Shown here in pieces: positions 1 to 10,255 of a DNA stretch of 64,000 bases. Under the pieces are notes generated by a model. It was given only the letters and a program-made list of their open reading frames with translations. It was not told the origin of the DNA and searched no databases. Both the position numbers and the translations under genes were made by a program. The stretch is from Amyloporia xantha (taxonomy: Eukaryota > Basidiomycota > Agaricomycetes > Polyporales > Adustoporiaceae). Numbering within the stretch: position 1 is the stretch's first letter; each line of letters starts with the position of its first letter. The DNA lies in assembly GCA_036971615.1 (NCBI GenBank), contig JAYKKR010000028.1, positions 496,001 through 560,000 of the forward strand, given 5' to 3'.

Positions 1-2200
1 AAGTGAAACATGAGCTTCCCGACATAGAGAGCTGGAGGATCCGCGCATCGATGAGGAGGAAGCGCACCAGTGCAAAAGCGAGGTCCCATTGGCAAAATCG
101 TCTGAGAAGAGGTTATCCGACGGTCTGAAGCTGCAGGCGTTAACGAGATGGTCGTAGCCAGCGATGGTGTCGACGCACGCGGCAGGGAACGCGCCTTCGG
201 GAGGTACGAGGGTAGTGCGCGAGGCAGTACTCAACGTGGGACAAGCGCGGAGAGCCATCGGCGTGTCTAGGCCTCCTATCGTACTTGTAACCGTCCTCAG
301 GCTCCCACCCTAGCATCGCAGAGCTGAGGGAGTTCCCGCCACCATGGAGTCGTATATGTATATGACCTTCTAGCCCGAGTCTGCAAGCTGACGGACTCGT
401 ACATCCGCGCCCCGCTGTCCGCACCAGCGGCGCATACAAGTACGACGCCATGCAAAGCTGCCATCGTTTCTATATCCCCCGCGCTGCGCTCTGGTGTGGT
501 GTCTACCCATAATCACCCCTCGTTCCCTGCGAGCCTCTCTCTGTCGATGACGGAGCGGATTCGTCACCAGATGCCCGTGGAAGGGGGCGGGGAACGGGCG
601 GTGTGTCGCTTGTTCTGTGCCCTGCCAGAGGCGGTGTAGACACCTGAGATCAGACGGCGTGTACTAGGCGCACCATAGGATGGAGGTGGTTCAATACCAT
701 ATTGGACTGGCAAGAGCGGGGACGATCCGGACACGGCGTCCTGACCCTACCGTAGCACCAGAGGCCGACTCGAGCCGATAGGCCTGCGCCTGCGTCAGAA
801 CAGGACATAAGTATGCAACGGCAGGGCGAGAACATCAGCGTGCGGCGTGCGGCATGTCGCTCAGACGCAGGAGTGCACTGTTCCGACGAGAGGGGCAGGG
901 TCAACGCGCTGACAGCCAATGGCGCGCAGGTGTGCTCGGTAATACAGAGAAAGGCAAGAAACAATGGTGTGACTCAGGATTTTCACTGCAATGCAATACA
1001 CGGGAGGGAGGAGAAACGAGAAGGAAGGAGACCATGCGGTCTGAGATGTGAGTGCGAGGGAGGGATCCGTGAGCCGTGTGTCCCTAAAGAATGAACACAA
1101 AGAATGCTCCGCCTGCGTTTGCGCTTGGAGGCCAGCAAGACGGGACGCGCGACCGACGCTACCCCCCGTCCTTGTTGCTGCAGCAATCGAACGAGCGGGC
1201 CCAGCGGACTGGCCATAGGTCAAAGTCGGGAGGCTCATCGTTGGTCCCAATCACCGCTACCCACAGATTGCTGACCGACTTTCGAGGCTCGATCACCGCT
1301 GGGTGGAGACGGAGACGTTGGGGCGGGACAGAGAGCGATCTCGTCTCCCATTTTCCGCCGCTGCCGGCAGGCCTGAGAGTGAGGATGCGGATGACTGCGA
1401 GTATTGCCGAGTGCCGAGCCCGGAGGGAAGTTGGACGCGTTCACGTCCGTGACTGTGACTGCTTGTGCTCGTGGCGGGTGTGTGAGTACCGGGATCAGGG
1501 CCCGCGGGTGCAGAAGGGGGAAAGACGGTGGTGGCCCTTGGTGGCAGGAACGGCCGGGATAGCGTGGGTGTGCGTGAGTATATGAGGATGCAGGTAAACG
1601 CACAGACAGGGACGGGGTGCGCTGTGGTTACGTATCTGCTGTGAGGTGTGGATGGAGGTCTGGGTGAGAGTGAGTAGAAAGGGGAGACTGGGTTGTGGGT
1701 GGATGAAAGAAAAGGGAGAGACGATAATAGAGGAGACATACAATAAAGCCTGCTATGAATATGCCTGAGTATCATAGATACGGACATACGTGTACACTGC
1801 AGGGTTCTGCACTGGCGAAGTGCCGGCCGTCGTCGGCAGACGAAAGGCCTGAGGTGTCGTACATGCCACGGGGGACGGATTCAGATAGGGTGAAAGGCGC
1901 TATGCTGGTAGTGGGCGTATCGACCTAAGACGTATGACGTTACGATGGGGAAGAGGCGAACGAAGTGGAAGAGGTGATAGGATATTGTCAGGTCTGATAG
2001 TATAGAGTCGCGTAAAGGCCTTGGGGCAGCTGCGTAGATTGACATGGTGAGAGCACTGGCATCCGTTGATAGACACGCAGCCCGCGAGCGGCGGGAGGCG
2101 GCAACTGGCAGTAAGCAAGTCATTGATCCCAGCAGGCTATGCCGCTATGAATGGTTGTCGCGCCCGATGTGATCTCTCGGAGGTAGAAGTGGGCGCCTAT
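1..2200. other. Region with no supportable gene
   Basis: Open frames here are short, overlap on both strands and show no recognisable domain or plausible splice structure. From about 950 to 1740 the plus strand is purine-rich and the minus strand correspondingly CT-rich. That looks more like promoter or untranslated sequence than coding DNA. Several plus- and minus-strand frames of 100-165 codons in this stretch are low-complexity Ser/Pro/Leu or Arg/Gly translations. A diverged gene fragment cannot be excluded. Confidence 0.5.
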
Positions 2201-2399
2201 GGTGGGATTGGAAATTCCAAGGCAATGTCACGGTCACGTGGTGCTGGTGAACTCTACCTCGTGGCCCGTCACTGACGACGACCGTCCCTCACTCTCACAA
2301 CTACTCCCAGGGGATACTCAAGGTCTGCCCCCGAAGGATATAAGCCTTTAATTGCAACGAATTAACCCTCCGCACTGCCACAAGATCTACTCACCCGCC

Positions 2400-2986
2400 A
2401 TGACTGAAGTCGCCACGCTGCAACAATCCTTCGAAAATATGGCTGTGAGTTCCTGTTGTCTACCAACGGAGATGTATGATAGAGAAAATCCTCTACCTCG
2501 CAGCTTGAGAAGAGACCAAATTTGCTACCTCCAGATCGCAGCAAGCCTTCAGGACCTGCTCAGTACCCCGCTCTACCCGAAGGCTTCAAATCGCACGAAC
2601 GGCATTACGTGCTGGGCTGGAAGATTGATATGGAGTGGTTTGCGTCCTTCACCAAACGGTATTTCGCCAAAAAGCAACAGTTTGGCCTCGGACCAGTTGA
2701 GTTTGGCTACTACAAGCTGAAGGCCATGATGGGATATGACCACTTGTTTTGGATGACCGTCATTCCGGATGGAGACCCTATACCAGAGGATGTGGACGAT
2801 CCCAGCGTCGCTTATCAAGATCTCTTCGTTGTATCGGTCACCGCATCGGACTACTTGCTCAACAAGAGGAGACCCACGCAAGCGCAGTATGAGTGGTTGG
2901 TGAATGTGATAGGCGAAGAACCTATATGGTACAGGGACGCGTCCCCAAAGGAGGAATTTTACGAAAGCTACGGCAATATTTGTTAG
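2400..2986 (+). CDS. Conserved orphan protein of 175 aa (two exons)
   Basis: Function not recognised. Exon 1 is 2,400-2,444 (15 codons). A 59-nt intron (GTGAGT...CGCAG) follows, then exon 2 at 2,504-2,986. The model is in phase and is supported by the paralogue at 43,170-43,755, which has the same exon lengths and splice sites. The protein is 175 residues, soluble-looking, rich in Tyr, Trp and Phe, with no signal peptide or membrane segment. The central part (HERHYVLGW, KLKAMMGYDHLFWMTVIPDG, DLFVVSVTASDYLL) is the best conserved between the two copies. Divergence between copies with both frames intact suggests coding constraint. It lies tail to tail with peptide-gene copy A. Confidence 0.7.
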
Positions 2987-3480
2987 CTGATGCGCAGCGA
3001 AATGTACTACGCGTTGTGGCCATTATCTTTTGTTAATATCATTCTTACACATTCAATTGAGGATTCCCTACATACATGACACGCTCTCCGACTCTTCCTG
3101 ATACACGATTAGTATGTGTGGCATGGTTCACAACACGTCCACACCCTGAGTCCTGAAAACAGGGCCCCAGTTCGCGACATGGTTCTTGAGAATTTACGTG
3201 CACAACCCTATCCAACGCTCATGGTAAAAAGCCGTCATGAATACGTAGCAACAGACGAGTGCTCATCGTGCCATGTGGTCCATACGCTATGCAACGAAAT
3301 GCACTTGTATTCAAGCCAAGGTTAAAAATCCTACACGTCGACTGCGCTTTCCCCCATCGTGTCAGCCCCATGGACAGCTCCGCTTATCTCGGTTTTGCAG
3401 GTATGCCTGAAGGCTGAAGGCAGAGCCGTCAGTCGATATCTCCATATATCCACCGATGTTTACATACCTCCGTCGAAGCA

Positions 3481-3631
3481 TCACTTGCTCTTCGGGGGCT
3501 CCGCGCAGCCGCAGGTAGGCCAGGAGCAGGTCCCGCCGTTAGCCTCGGTGTTTGCGCATTTCACGGTGTCCTAGATGGACATGAGATCACTCTGCGCTGA
3601 CATCGCAGACATGGACGATACTCACAGACAT
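3481..3631 (-). CDS. 31-aa cysteine peptide gene, copy A
   Basis: Exon 1 is 3,626-3,631 (ATG TCT), the intron is 3,571-3,625 (55 nt, GTGAGT...CTAG) and exon 2 is 3,481-3,570 ending in TGA. The predicted peptide has 31 residues with Cys at 7, 17, 22 and 24 (C-x9-C-x4-C-x-C), a single Trp19 and a Pro/Lys-rich tail ending PPKSK. There is no signal peptide. A TATA box (TATATAAAG, 3,715-3,723) sits about 92 nt upstream of the ATG. Its nearest relative by flanking sequence is copy G at 42,519. Function unknown. A metallothionein-like metal or thiol role fits the cysteines, but four cysteines is few for that class. Confidence 0.8.
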
Positions 3632-4316
3632 GGTGGTATGAGGATGCGGTAAGTAAAGATGAAGGAGTTGCTGGCTGGTATAGGAGGGTGAGGTGGACAC
3701 GCTGCTCTCAGACTCTTTATATACGGCGTGGATACCTCTTTGGCGGTTCAGGCGACCTACGGTGGCTTGGAAATACAAGACAATTGATTGGACGCTGCAC
3801 CGGTCCCAGAGATTGAGTCTACGGTCCTGTACCCGACCAATGGAGCGAGGTAATTCTTCACTGTCTTCTCGGAGACTGGACTGCACAATAGAACATACCT
3901 GATTGGCGTGTTCGATTTGTCCAGAGTTGGATACGCGGTAATCGTCGTGTACGCATGCGTATGCAATGAGTCAGTGCTGGCCGGCGACCCTCGATACCGA
4001 GCGGCATCTTCACATCGTGCAATTGAGGTCGTTTCTCAGATCAAATTCGATCTTTTGGAGGACGTTCATCCCTTTTGTCCGACCTTGGTATAGAGACATC
4101 CTACAGTGCCGAGTGGTCATTCCTGGGAATTCAACATGGGTCAGTACTGTAGGTCGCGATTGTAAGCACTACCTACCAAAACGATGTTGGCCAACTAGCG
4201 GTGCGCACATGGGTTTTCCCACCGGCACCCAAGTAACCAGTGACCACGAAAATGTTTAGAAAACGGTTGTGCTGAACGGTCGATCCTCTGTCACGGTCAT
4301 GCGCTGACACTGAGTT

Positions 4317-4340
4317 GACGCGTTTGTGACTAGACGCGTC
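4317..4340 (-). repeat. MluI-box (ACGCGT) pair, copy 1
   Basis: A 24-bp imperfect palindrome with two ACGCGT boxes separated by a GTGACTAG-type spacer. On the minus strand it matches the 40,862 copy with one mismatch, and a diverged third copy with an extra box lies at 57,626-57,671. ACGCGT is the MCB element recognised by MBF-type factors in fungi. Whether these copies regulate anything is inference. Here it lies between peptide-gene copy A and the kinase gene, 140 bp upstream of the proposed kinase start. Confidence 0.5.
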
Positions 4341-4478
4341 TAACTTGTCACGCCTTGTCGCCAATTACACACCAAAGACGTGTCGCTGTTGGGATTATCT
4401 TTCAGTCTCTTGCTAGGTCTCCTGTTGACGCAGAATCAAACAAGGTTTCTCACTTTCCTGAGAGACGATGAGACCGTG

Positions 4479-6676
4479 ATGTCTCAGGACGATCCACAGT
4501 CTACTAGCTTTGTGGAATCGCTACTGTCCGCGCTTGCCGACGACAACGGTGTACCGTACAATATAGGTTTGTCCATCTGTTGCATTAACGTGTTGGATGC
4601 GTAATGTCCCCTCGCTGATGTCATTGTCTATCTGTCACTCTGAAAGGCGGGGAGGACTTGTCTCAGACCGTTCCGATAGCCGCTAGAGATGATACAGACC
4701 CGGAGAGTGGCTCACTTCGACATTCACGCGAAGGCTTCGACTCAATTTCGCCTGTCATTGCGAGCTTGGAGGACGCTAGCAAGGTCCACCCGTTCCTTGA
4801 AGGTCATCATATCGTCTTTCCTGGCCACTTAGTAGCTCCGCTCATATAGATACCCCTAGTCGTGGTTGTGGTTTTCAAAGTCTTTTACGTGTTAGAATCG
4901 AAGCGTCGTCACATCGACGGTAAGGTTCTCGCTATCCTTGTGGAGGTGAAGGACACGCTAAAAGTACTAGTACGGTATGAATCTTTGACTTCCGCGTACC
5001 ATGATGTATTGATGTATAATGTGACAGACTTAAGGATGTGGGACAGGGTGCAACACTTCAAGGTGCCGTCAAGACAACACTAGATGAACGTATGAGGGAG
5101 CTTGTGGAACTTACGGCGAAGGATATCCTTGATTGCGCGAACGTGTGCGACGGCTACTCCAAGGCGAGACTAGTAACGAAAGTTTGGGGGAGTCGAAAAT
5201 GGGAGGATACTTTCGTCGCATTCTCGAAGCTTTTTGCTAAGCGTAGAGATGACTTGAATTTTGTTCTATCAATTTATATCTCAGCCAAAGGGAAGGAAGC
5301 TGAGGAGCAATTAGGCACGACTAAGACGCCGAAAGAGAGGTGAGATGCATTGCCTATTAGGCCAGCTGAAAACGCTTGACAATTCGTCGTCCAGGACAGA
5401 AACGGCTGAGGACGAAGCAGACGCATCAGCACCGCCACATGAAAATGAAGATGGCATCGACAAATTCGATCAAGTATGCTCATATTTCCTCACCAGAGCT
5501 TTGCGAATGTGTTCTAAACGCACGATACAGATTGCAAGCCTAATGACACCCTATAACTCGCAGTTTCGGCCGATTCTGCGAGAACTATCAAAGCTTTGTA
5601 CAGAAATCGGACGGCTTCCGGCTTCTTACTTCATCGTGTCTAAACGTCTTGTCAAACACGGTTTATATCCCGAGTTTCGCAGCGGCTTCGCAGATGTCTG
5701 GCGTGGCAAACTTGACGGCCAGGACGTCGCTCTCAAAGAGCTACACATTTCCGAGCGGGATGATCTACATGCCATTCGCAAAGTAAATATCGATATTCTC
5801 ATGGGGACAGGTCCTCAACGGAAAAACATAGACTTTCTTCAGAGAGGTGATTCATTGGAAATACCTTCGCCATCCGAATGTGCTGCCATTCTTGGGAATC
5901 AACGAGACCCTCTTTAAGTTTTGCGTCGTGTCACCGTGGGCAGTAAACGGGCATATCAGGAAGTATCTGGAGGAGAGCGCACATACAGATCGCTTGAAGC
6001 TGGTTAGGACACTGTGATTTACGTTTGCGTTTTCTGCTTATTTCTTGTCATCTTCTAGCTTAGAGAAGCTGCGTTGGGGCTCGAGTACCTACATTCAGTA
6101 GGGGTTGTTCACGGTGACCTGAAATGTGTACGTCAAACCCCACTTTGCACTTAAATGTGTACACTTATGTCTTCGGTACAGGTAAATATCCTTATCAACG
6201 AGAAGGGTGTCGCGTGCCTGGCAGATTTCGGTCTATCTACGTTGATACAAAACCTCGATAGTGTGAGTGCATTTCAGACGACGTCTGCGGGCGGTCCCAA
6301 GGGGACTATCCGTTGGATGGCACCAGAAATCATGGATCCCGAGGCGGCTGGGTGTGAAGACTCACGTCCCACTACACAAAGCGACGCGTATTCATTTGCG
6401 ATGGTGATGTGGGAAGTATGCATATGCCCAAGTTACATCAAACAGGCGCTGACGGTATCGCCCTTGGTCTTCTCAGGAAGTATTCCATTCGCTGAGTGTC
6501 GGACTGATGCTGCTGTCATAAGGAAGGTCATCGCAGGCCAGCGGCCGCCACGTCCACTGGACGCTTCCGCTCTGGGGCTTTCAGACGAAGTGTGGATTTT
6601 GATTCTTAGTGGGTGGGATCCGGATCCGCGGAAGCGGGTTCAGATTTCTGAGGCTGTCAGAATATTGTCACTGTAG
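4479..6676 (+). CDS. Tyrosine-kinase-like (TKL) protein kinase with N-terminal helical adaptor region
   Basis: Multi-exon gene with approximate 5' boundaries. The N-terminal part (about 4,479-5,340: VFKVFYVLESKRRHIDG, LDERMRELVELTAKDILDC, KLFAKRRDDL) resembles the four-helix MLKL_NTD-type region that precedes the kinase in many Agaricomycete TKL proteins. The kinase domain follows: glycine-loop region GFADVWRGKLDG, lysine in VALKEL, HPNVLPFLG, catalytic loop HGDLKCVN (HGD instead of HRD), DFG in LADFGLS, and APE in WMAPEIMD. Clear junctions are 5,782/5,847, 6,002/6,059 and 6,127/6,182, with the stop at 6,674-6,676. The linker near 5,338-5,366 contains an in-frame TGA without a good intron, so a frameshift or mis-modelled exon is possible. 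The gene is absent from the matching right duplication arm. Confidence 0.75.
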
Positions 6677-7180
6677 CCTCTCAGGGGCATATCCTATTCC
6701 GGTATGTGGCAAGGTCTGTTTGATACTTAACCGGCCCATTCATGAGAACCTTGTATACTAAGTATGGTGCAATCTTATGATTCGAGGGCTCAATTCTGCA
6801 TTACAGAAAAATCTGGCGCAACCCGTGGACCTTAGATCCCGCACAGCTGACATGCCAAGCTTAGCAGCGTCCGGTTTGATACAAGAGCTGAAATTCCACC
6901 GATCGGCAATGCTATGATCGTCCAGGTAAAAGACACTTGCTGACAGTTGAGGTGTGCTCACTCGGCTCAGAAGATGCAGACAACATCAATTTCTGCATTC
7001 ATCATCGCTGCTACAGAGTACAAGACCTCATCCTAACATCAAGACAACTTCTCCGACGCCCGAGCCATCAGGCTTGCGACTACTGATGGTCAAATTGAAG
7101 TCTCGTCATTTTCCGCATCTCGTTGAGGCACTTACATAAAATACGCACATGCGAAATGTTTTGTGGACCAGGAAGCGCAA
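6677..7180. other. Intergenic; 3' flank of peptide-gene copy B
   Basis: No gene seen. From about 6,950 the minus strand matches the sequence downstream of copy F (40,002-40,200), so this belongs to the duplicated block. Confidence 0.5.
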
Positions 7181-7335
7181 TCACTTGCTCTTCGGGGGCT
7201 CAGCACAGCCGCACGTCGGCCAGGAGCAGGTCCCGCCGTTGGCCTCGGTGTTAGCGCACTTCACGGTGTCCTGTGTGATGCAATAGGTGAGTCGTCTCGA
7301 CGAGGAGGGTCTGCTCTTTGGATACTCACAGACAT
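7181..7335 (-). CDS. 31-aa cysteine peptide gene, copy B
   Basis: Exon 1 is 7,330-7,335, the intron 7,271-7,329 (59 nt, GTGAGT...CACAG) and exon 2 is 7,181-7,270. The peptide is identical to that of copy A, with synonymous differences in codons for Lys, Ala and Pro. A TATAAG box lies at 7,436-7,441. The upstream 700 bp (7,340-8,060) closely matches that of copy F, so B and F are partners in the inverted duplication. Confidence 0.85.
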
Positions 7336-8240
7336 TGTGGTTGAGTAAAGAAGAGAGTTGGAAGACGAGTGGGCGGTTGTGTGATGTAGTCGAGGACTGA
7401 TGGTGGTCGGTGTCCAACTCTTCCTCTTATAGCTTGCGACACGACCGGGCTTGCGGTAATCCTTGATCTCCTATAGGTCTAAGTCAAATGTCAAGAAAGT
7501 TATTGGCACAGGAGCGGGCGAATCAGAACGCGACACTATGTCATTGCATCACAGGTTCTCCCTTGCTGGTGCTGCTTCTCCCGTTGTATGTGGAATGTGA
7601 TCAGTCTTCGTTCTTCTTTGCGCTGCAAAGCTTCCGTGCGATGTGTCTGCCTCACAACTTTCACAGGTGGTCGAAGTGGGCTAATTTTGGACGTTGTGCT
7701 TCTCTATGTGTCCTTATCGGTTCCTTGTCGTCCATACACGTTGGTGTACTACAATTCTTCCCTCCGCGTACGAGCGCGGAGACAGCATGCGTACCGCAGC
7801 GTGTGGATGAATTCACGGTCATCTGACAGCTGCCTGATCTTTTCTTCATGACCACGTCTACACATGGCGAGGCCCTCGCGGGCCAAAATCCTTTTTGACA
7901 CCTTTCATAGCTTGGGACACGGTTCAATTGGATCTGATCGTATTTTAACTAACTCTTCACATAGGCAAAACTCCGCGAACTTGATACCGGTTCAACAGAC
8001 ACCGTCGAGTCCGAAGAAAGACTCTGGAAGCGTAGATCAAAGAAATCTCGGCATTTTGGTACAATATGCTACAGAAGCAGTAATGATCCGAGCCTCCAAA
8101 CGTCCCACCGCGCATCCGTATCAGCTACGAAACACTCCGGTCCGTTTCTGCAGCTACACAACTGATCAGACTCCCCTTCGCGCTTCAAACCTACAAACTG
8201 CACATACCTACAGCTTAATGCTGGCGAGGTTAGTGACAGC

Positions 8241-8411
8241 TCACTTGCTCTTCGGCGGCTCCGCACAGCCGCATGTCGGCCAGGAGCAGGTCCCGCCGTT
8301 CGCTTCGGTGTTAGCGCACTTGACTGTGTCCTGTATGCGATGCGATGGGTTCAGCGTGCTGTTCTTCTCACAGCGCAGGACGATGGGGAAGGGGGGAGTA
8401 CTCACAGACAT
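8241..8411 (-). CDS. 31-aa cysteine peptide gene, copy C
   Basis: Exon 1 is 8,406-8,411, the intron 8,331-8,405 (75 nt, the longest in the family) and exon 2 is 8,241-8,330. The peptide is identical to the other intact copies although exon 2 has its own synonymous changes (GTC for Val5, GAA GCG for Glu-Ala). The TATA box (TATAAAG, 8,472-8,478) is only about 67 nt from the ATG. The downstream flank matches that of copy E. Confidence 0.85.
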   Translation of the reverse strand: MSVSTPPFPIVLRCEKNSTLNPSHRIQDTVKCANTEANGGTCSWPTCGCAEPPKSK

Positions 8412-8479
8412 GATGAGTGAGTGAATTGTGGAGTAGTCGAGGACTGATGGACTGAGGTATCGCAGGGACCTCTTTATAC

Positions 8480-9168
8480 TCTTAGACCGACGATTATGGA
8501 GAAGCGGCTAGGGAGACGGATCGAGCACATGATGGTAATCCCTGTCGCCTTATTGGACTGCCAGATGTATGAGATCCTAGGACAGACATTGGACGGTGAC
8601 GAGGCGAATCATAGTATAGAACTTTGTCAAAGCGCGGATCCCAAAATTGCTTCCATGTATACTCCCGTTGAGAAAATCTAATCGGGTCATGTCGACACAG
8701 ATGCAGGGTAGAGGCTTAGTAGTCATGTCACCATTTTGCTTTGAACATGTTCCCGAACTTGTTTGAATCAGACACCAGGTTCTTAGCTGCGTTTTAGGTC
8801 TACCTTAGGCTAGTGTAGCGTATTCGTCGACTATAGCCAGCGTCCTAGAGACAGTGAAGCGATCGTGCTCGACTGTTAGGATCAAGCTGAATCGTCAACG
8901 GATATGTAGGCCCAATGCTACTGGAACCCGCGCGGTGGCAGCTCGCAGGATTCAATACTCGATCTCGGATTCACTGACCCTGAATATTTCGGTATGCAAT
9001 GGATAACATACAAAAGTTCAAGAAAGATGGGTGAAGCCTCCTGTAATTGAGGGCACATCAGACGAGCGGTGAACGTGAAGTGTCGATGCGTAGACGCTAA
9101 CGACTCGGAAGTCTTTATGAAGAAGTTCGAAGGCGCTTGAAAGAGAGCGCGGGAGGTACTTACGTAAG
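8480..9168. other. Intergenic, no feature seen
   Basis: A 61-codon plus frame (8,496-8,681) and a 95-codon minus frame (8,918-9,205) show no family resemblance or splice support. The last five bases (9,164-9,168, GTAAG) are the left target-site duplication of element 1. Confidence 0.4.
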
Positions 9169-9445
9169 TGTGACGCTCGCGGCTTAGATAAGTCGGTGGT
9201 GTCACAAGAACGTCGCGATAGACAGGTTATAAGGCTGTTTTGAATTCGCTGTACGCTACCGGACTAGGTACAAACGGCCTCCCTTATATACGCAAAGAGA
9301 AGAGAAATTTTAAGGCTAATGACTCGTAGGAATGGAGGGGATTATTAAGGCGATGAGTCAAGGGATTATAAAGAATAAGGAAAATATTATAGGAATATAC
9401 CACAAAAGGCATACACTGGAACGTGTCACGTTACAGCCCGTTACA
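9169..9445 (-). repeat. Element 1 3' LTR (277 bp)
   Basis: Matches 29,723-29,999 over its full length with no difference found by reading. On the minus strand it contains a TATA box (GTATATAAG) around 9,284-9,292, placing the transcription start inside the LTR. Termini are TGTAACG...CGTCACA in transcription orientation. Confidence 0.95.
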
Positions 9446-9475
9446 TACGCCCTCCGGCCATTGCGCAGTAATGGT

Positions 9476-10255
9476 CTACTTCGTGTCCATCGGTTCGACC
9501 GCCTCGCCGGTCTTGTGAGTGTCGTCCTCCTCGTCGACGGTCTCGGTCTCGGCCTTCTTGTTGACCCCCTCGACCCTCGCGCCCTCCATCGTGCCGCGAC
9601 CCTTGGAAGAGCCGGCGACCGGGTTGGCCTCGACCTTGCGCCTCTTCGACGCGCCGTCCTTCTCCACGCCCTCTATCGCCCGAGCCCGCTTCCCTTCGCC
9701 TCGGTCGTTGCCCGCCCGGTTCGCGCGGAAAGACATCTCGCGGAACGCGGCGTCCCAGATCATGGCGTCGATCACCCGCTCTTGGTCGGGTGTGTACTTC
9801 GAGACCTTCACGATCCTCTCGACACCTTCGGCTGTCTTTCCAGCCCCCTGGCCGACGGCGTTGTTGTCCCTTCGAGTGGTAGCCTGAAGTGGAACCATAG
9901 GCACGAGATCCTCCAAGGGGAACACCTCCCCCTTGACCTTGTACGTATCCACGGACGAATCGTACTCGCAGAGAGGGTGAGTGCATTCGGCGTCCAGGTT
10001 CCAGAATTCGACGAAGAGCTCGTACCCTCCGGGAACTGACTTGGTCCTTTTGTCGAAGGTCCCCTTGCGCAGCTTCTGATCGAACTTTGCGATAAGCCGG
10101 ACTTGTTCGACGGTGAACAGATGGCGTGTGGCTTTCTCCTTCTCGAGAGTGTCGCGCAGAATGAACGCGCCGTCGGTCAGACGAGTGGCGTAACGATTGG
10201 TGATCATGATGAAGGGTGGATAGGATATTGGAGAGATCGGCGAATAGAGTATCAA
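9476..10255 (-). CDS. Element 1 accessory ORF of 259 aa, between integrase and 3' LTR
   Basis: Function not recognised. The frame differs from pol and overlaps the end of the pol open frame. The more likely start is the internal Met at about 10,207 (MITNRYATRL). The N-terminal half looks globular (LFTVEQVRLIAKFDQKLRKG, GGYELFVEFWNLDAECTHPLCEYDSS). The C-terminal half is charged and disordered, with a basic cluster ASKRRKVE that resembles a nuclear localisation signal. A minus-strand TATAAAAG at about 10,311-10,318 lies about 55-110 nt upstream of the candidate starts, suggesting its own subgenomic promoter. It sits where env sits in errantiviruses but has no signal peptide or membrane segment. 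Codon use is GC-rich, like the adjacent pol region. Confidence 0.65.
   Translation of the reverse strand: MILYSPISPISYPPFIMITNRYATRLTDGAFILRDTLEKEKATRHLFTVEQVRLIAKFDQKLRKGTFDKRTKSVPGGYELFVEFWNLDAECTHPLCEYDSSVDTYKVKGEVFPLEDLVPMVPLQATTRRDNNAVGQGAGKTAEGVERIVKVSKYTPDQERVIDAMIWDAAFREMSFRANRAGNDRGEGKRARAIEGVEKDGASKRRKVEANPVAGSSKGRGTMEGARVEGVNKKAETETVDEEDDTHKTGEAVEPMDTK

Larger units (their letters stand above)
2203..8480. repeat. Left arm of a large inverted segmental duplication
   Basis: Read on the minus strand, this arm matches the plus strand of the right arm (about 38.65-43.97 kb) in the same order: peptide-gene copy C with E, copy B with F, the MluI-box repeat at 4,317 with the one at 40,862, copy A with G, and the 175-aa gene with its paralogue. 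Flanks match too, for example 6,990-7,180 with 40,002-40,190, 7,340-8,060 with 39,110-39,846, and 2,203-2,340 with 43,830-43,967. The block with the kinase gene (about 4.4-6.8 kb) is present only in this arm. Mismatches and indels are frequent, so the duplication is not recent. Confidence 0.8.

Noticed and set aside
1293..1787. 164-codon minus frame rich in Ser, Pro and Leu
   Set aside because: Translation of a CT-rich strand; looks like promoter or untranslated sequence.
7488..7826. 112-codon plus frame with similar frames at 38,343-38,684 and 39,356-39,778 (minus)
   Set aside because: These lie in the duplicated upstream flanks of peptide copies B, E and F. Similarity is explained by segmental duplication; there is no domain and no splice support, and the ends are not conserved.
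9332..10039. 235-codon plus-strand frame at the left LTR of element 1
   Set aside because: It is the antisense shadow of the 259-aa accessory ORF and includes LTR sequence; composition is Leu/Arg/Val-rich with no domain.
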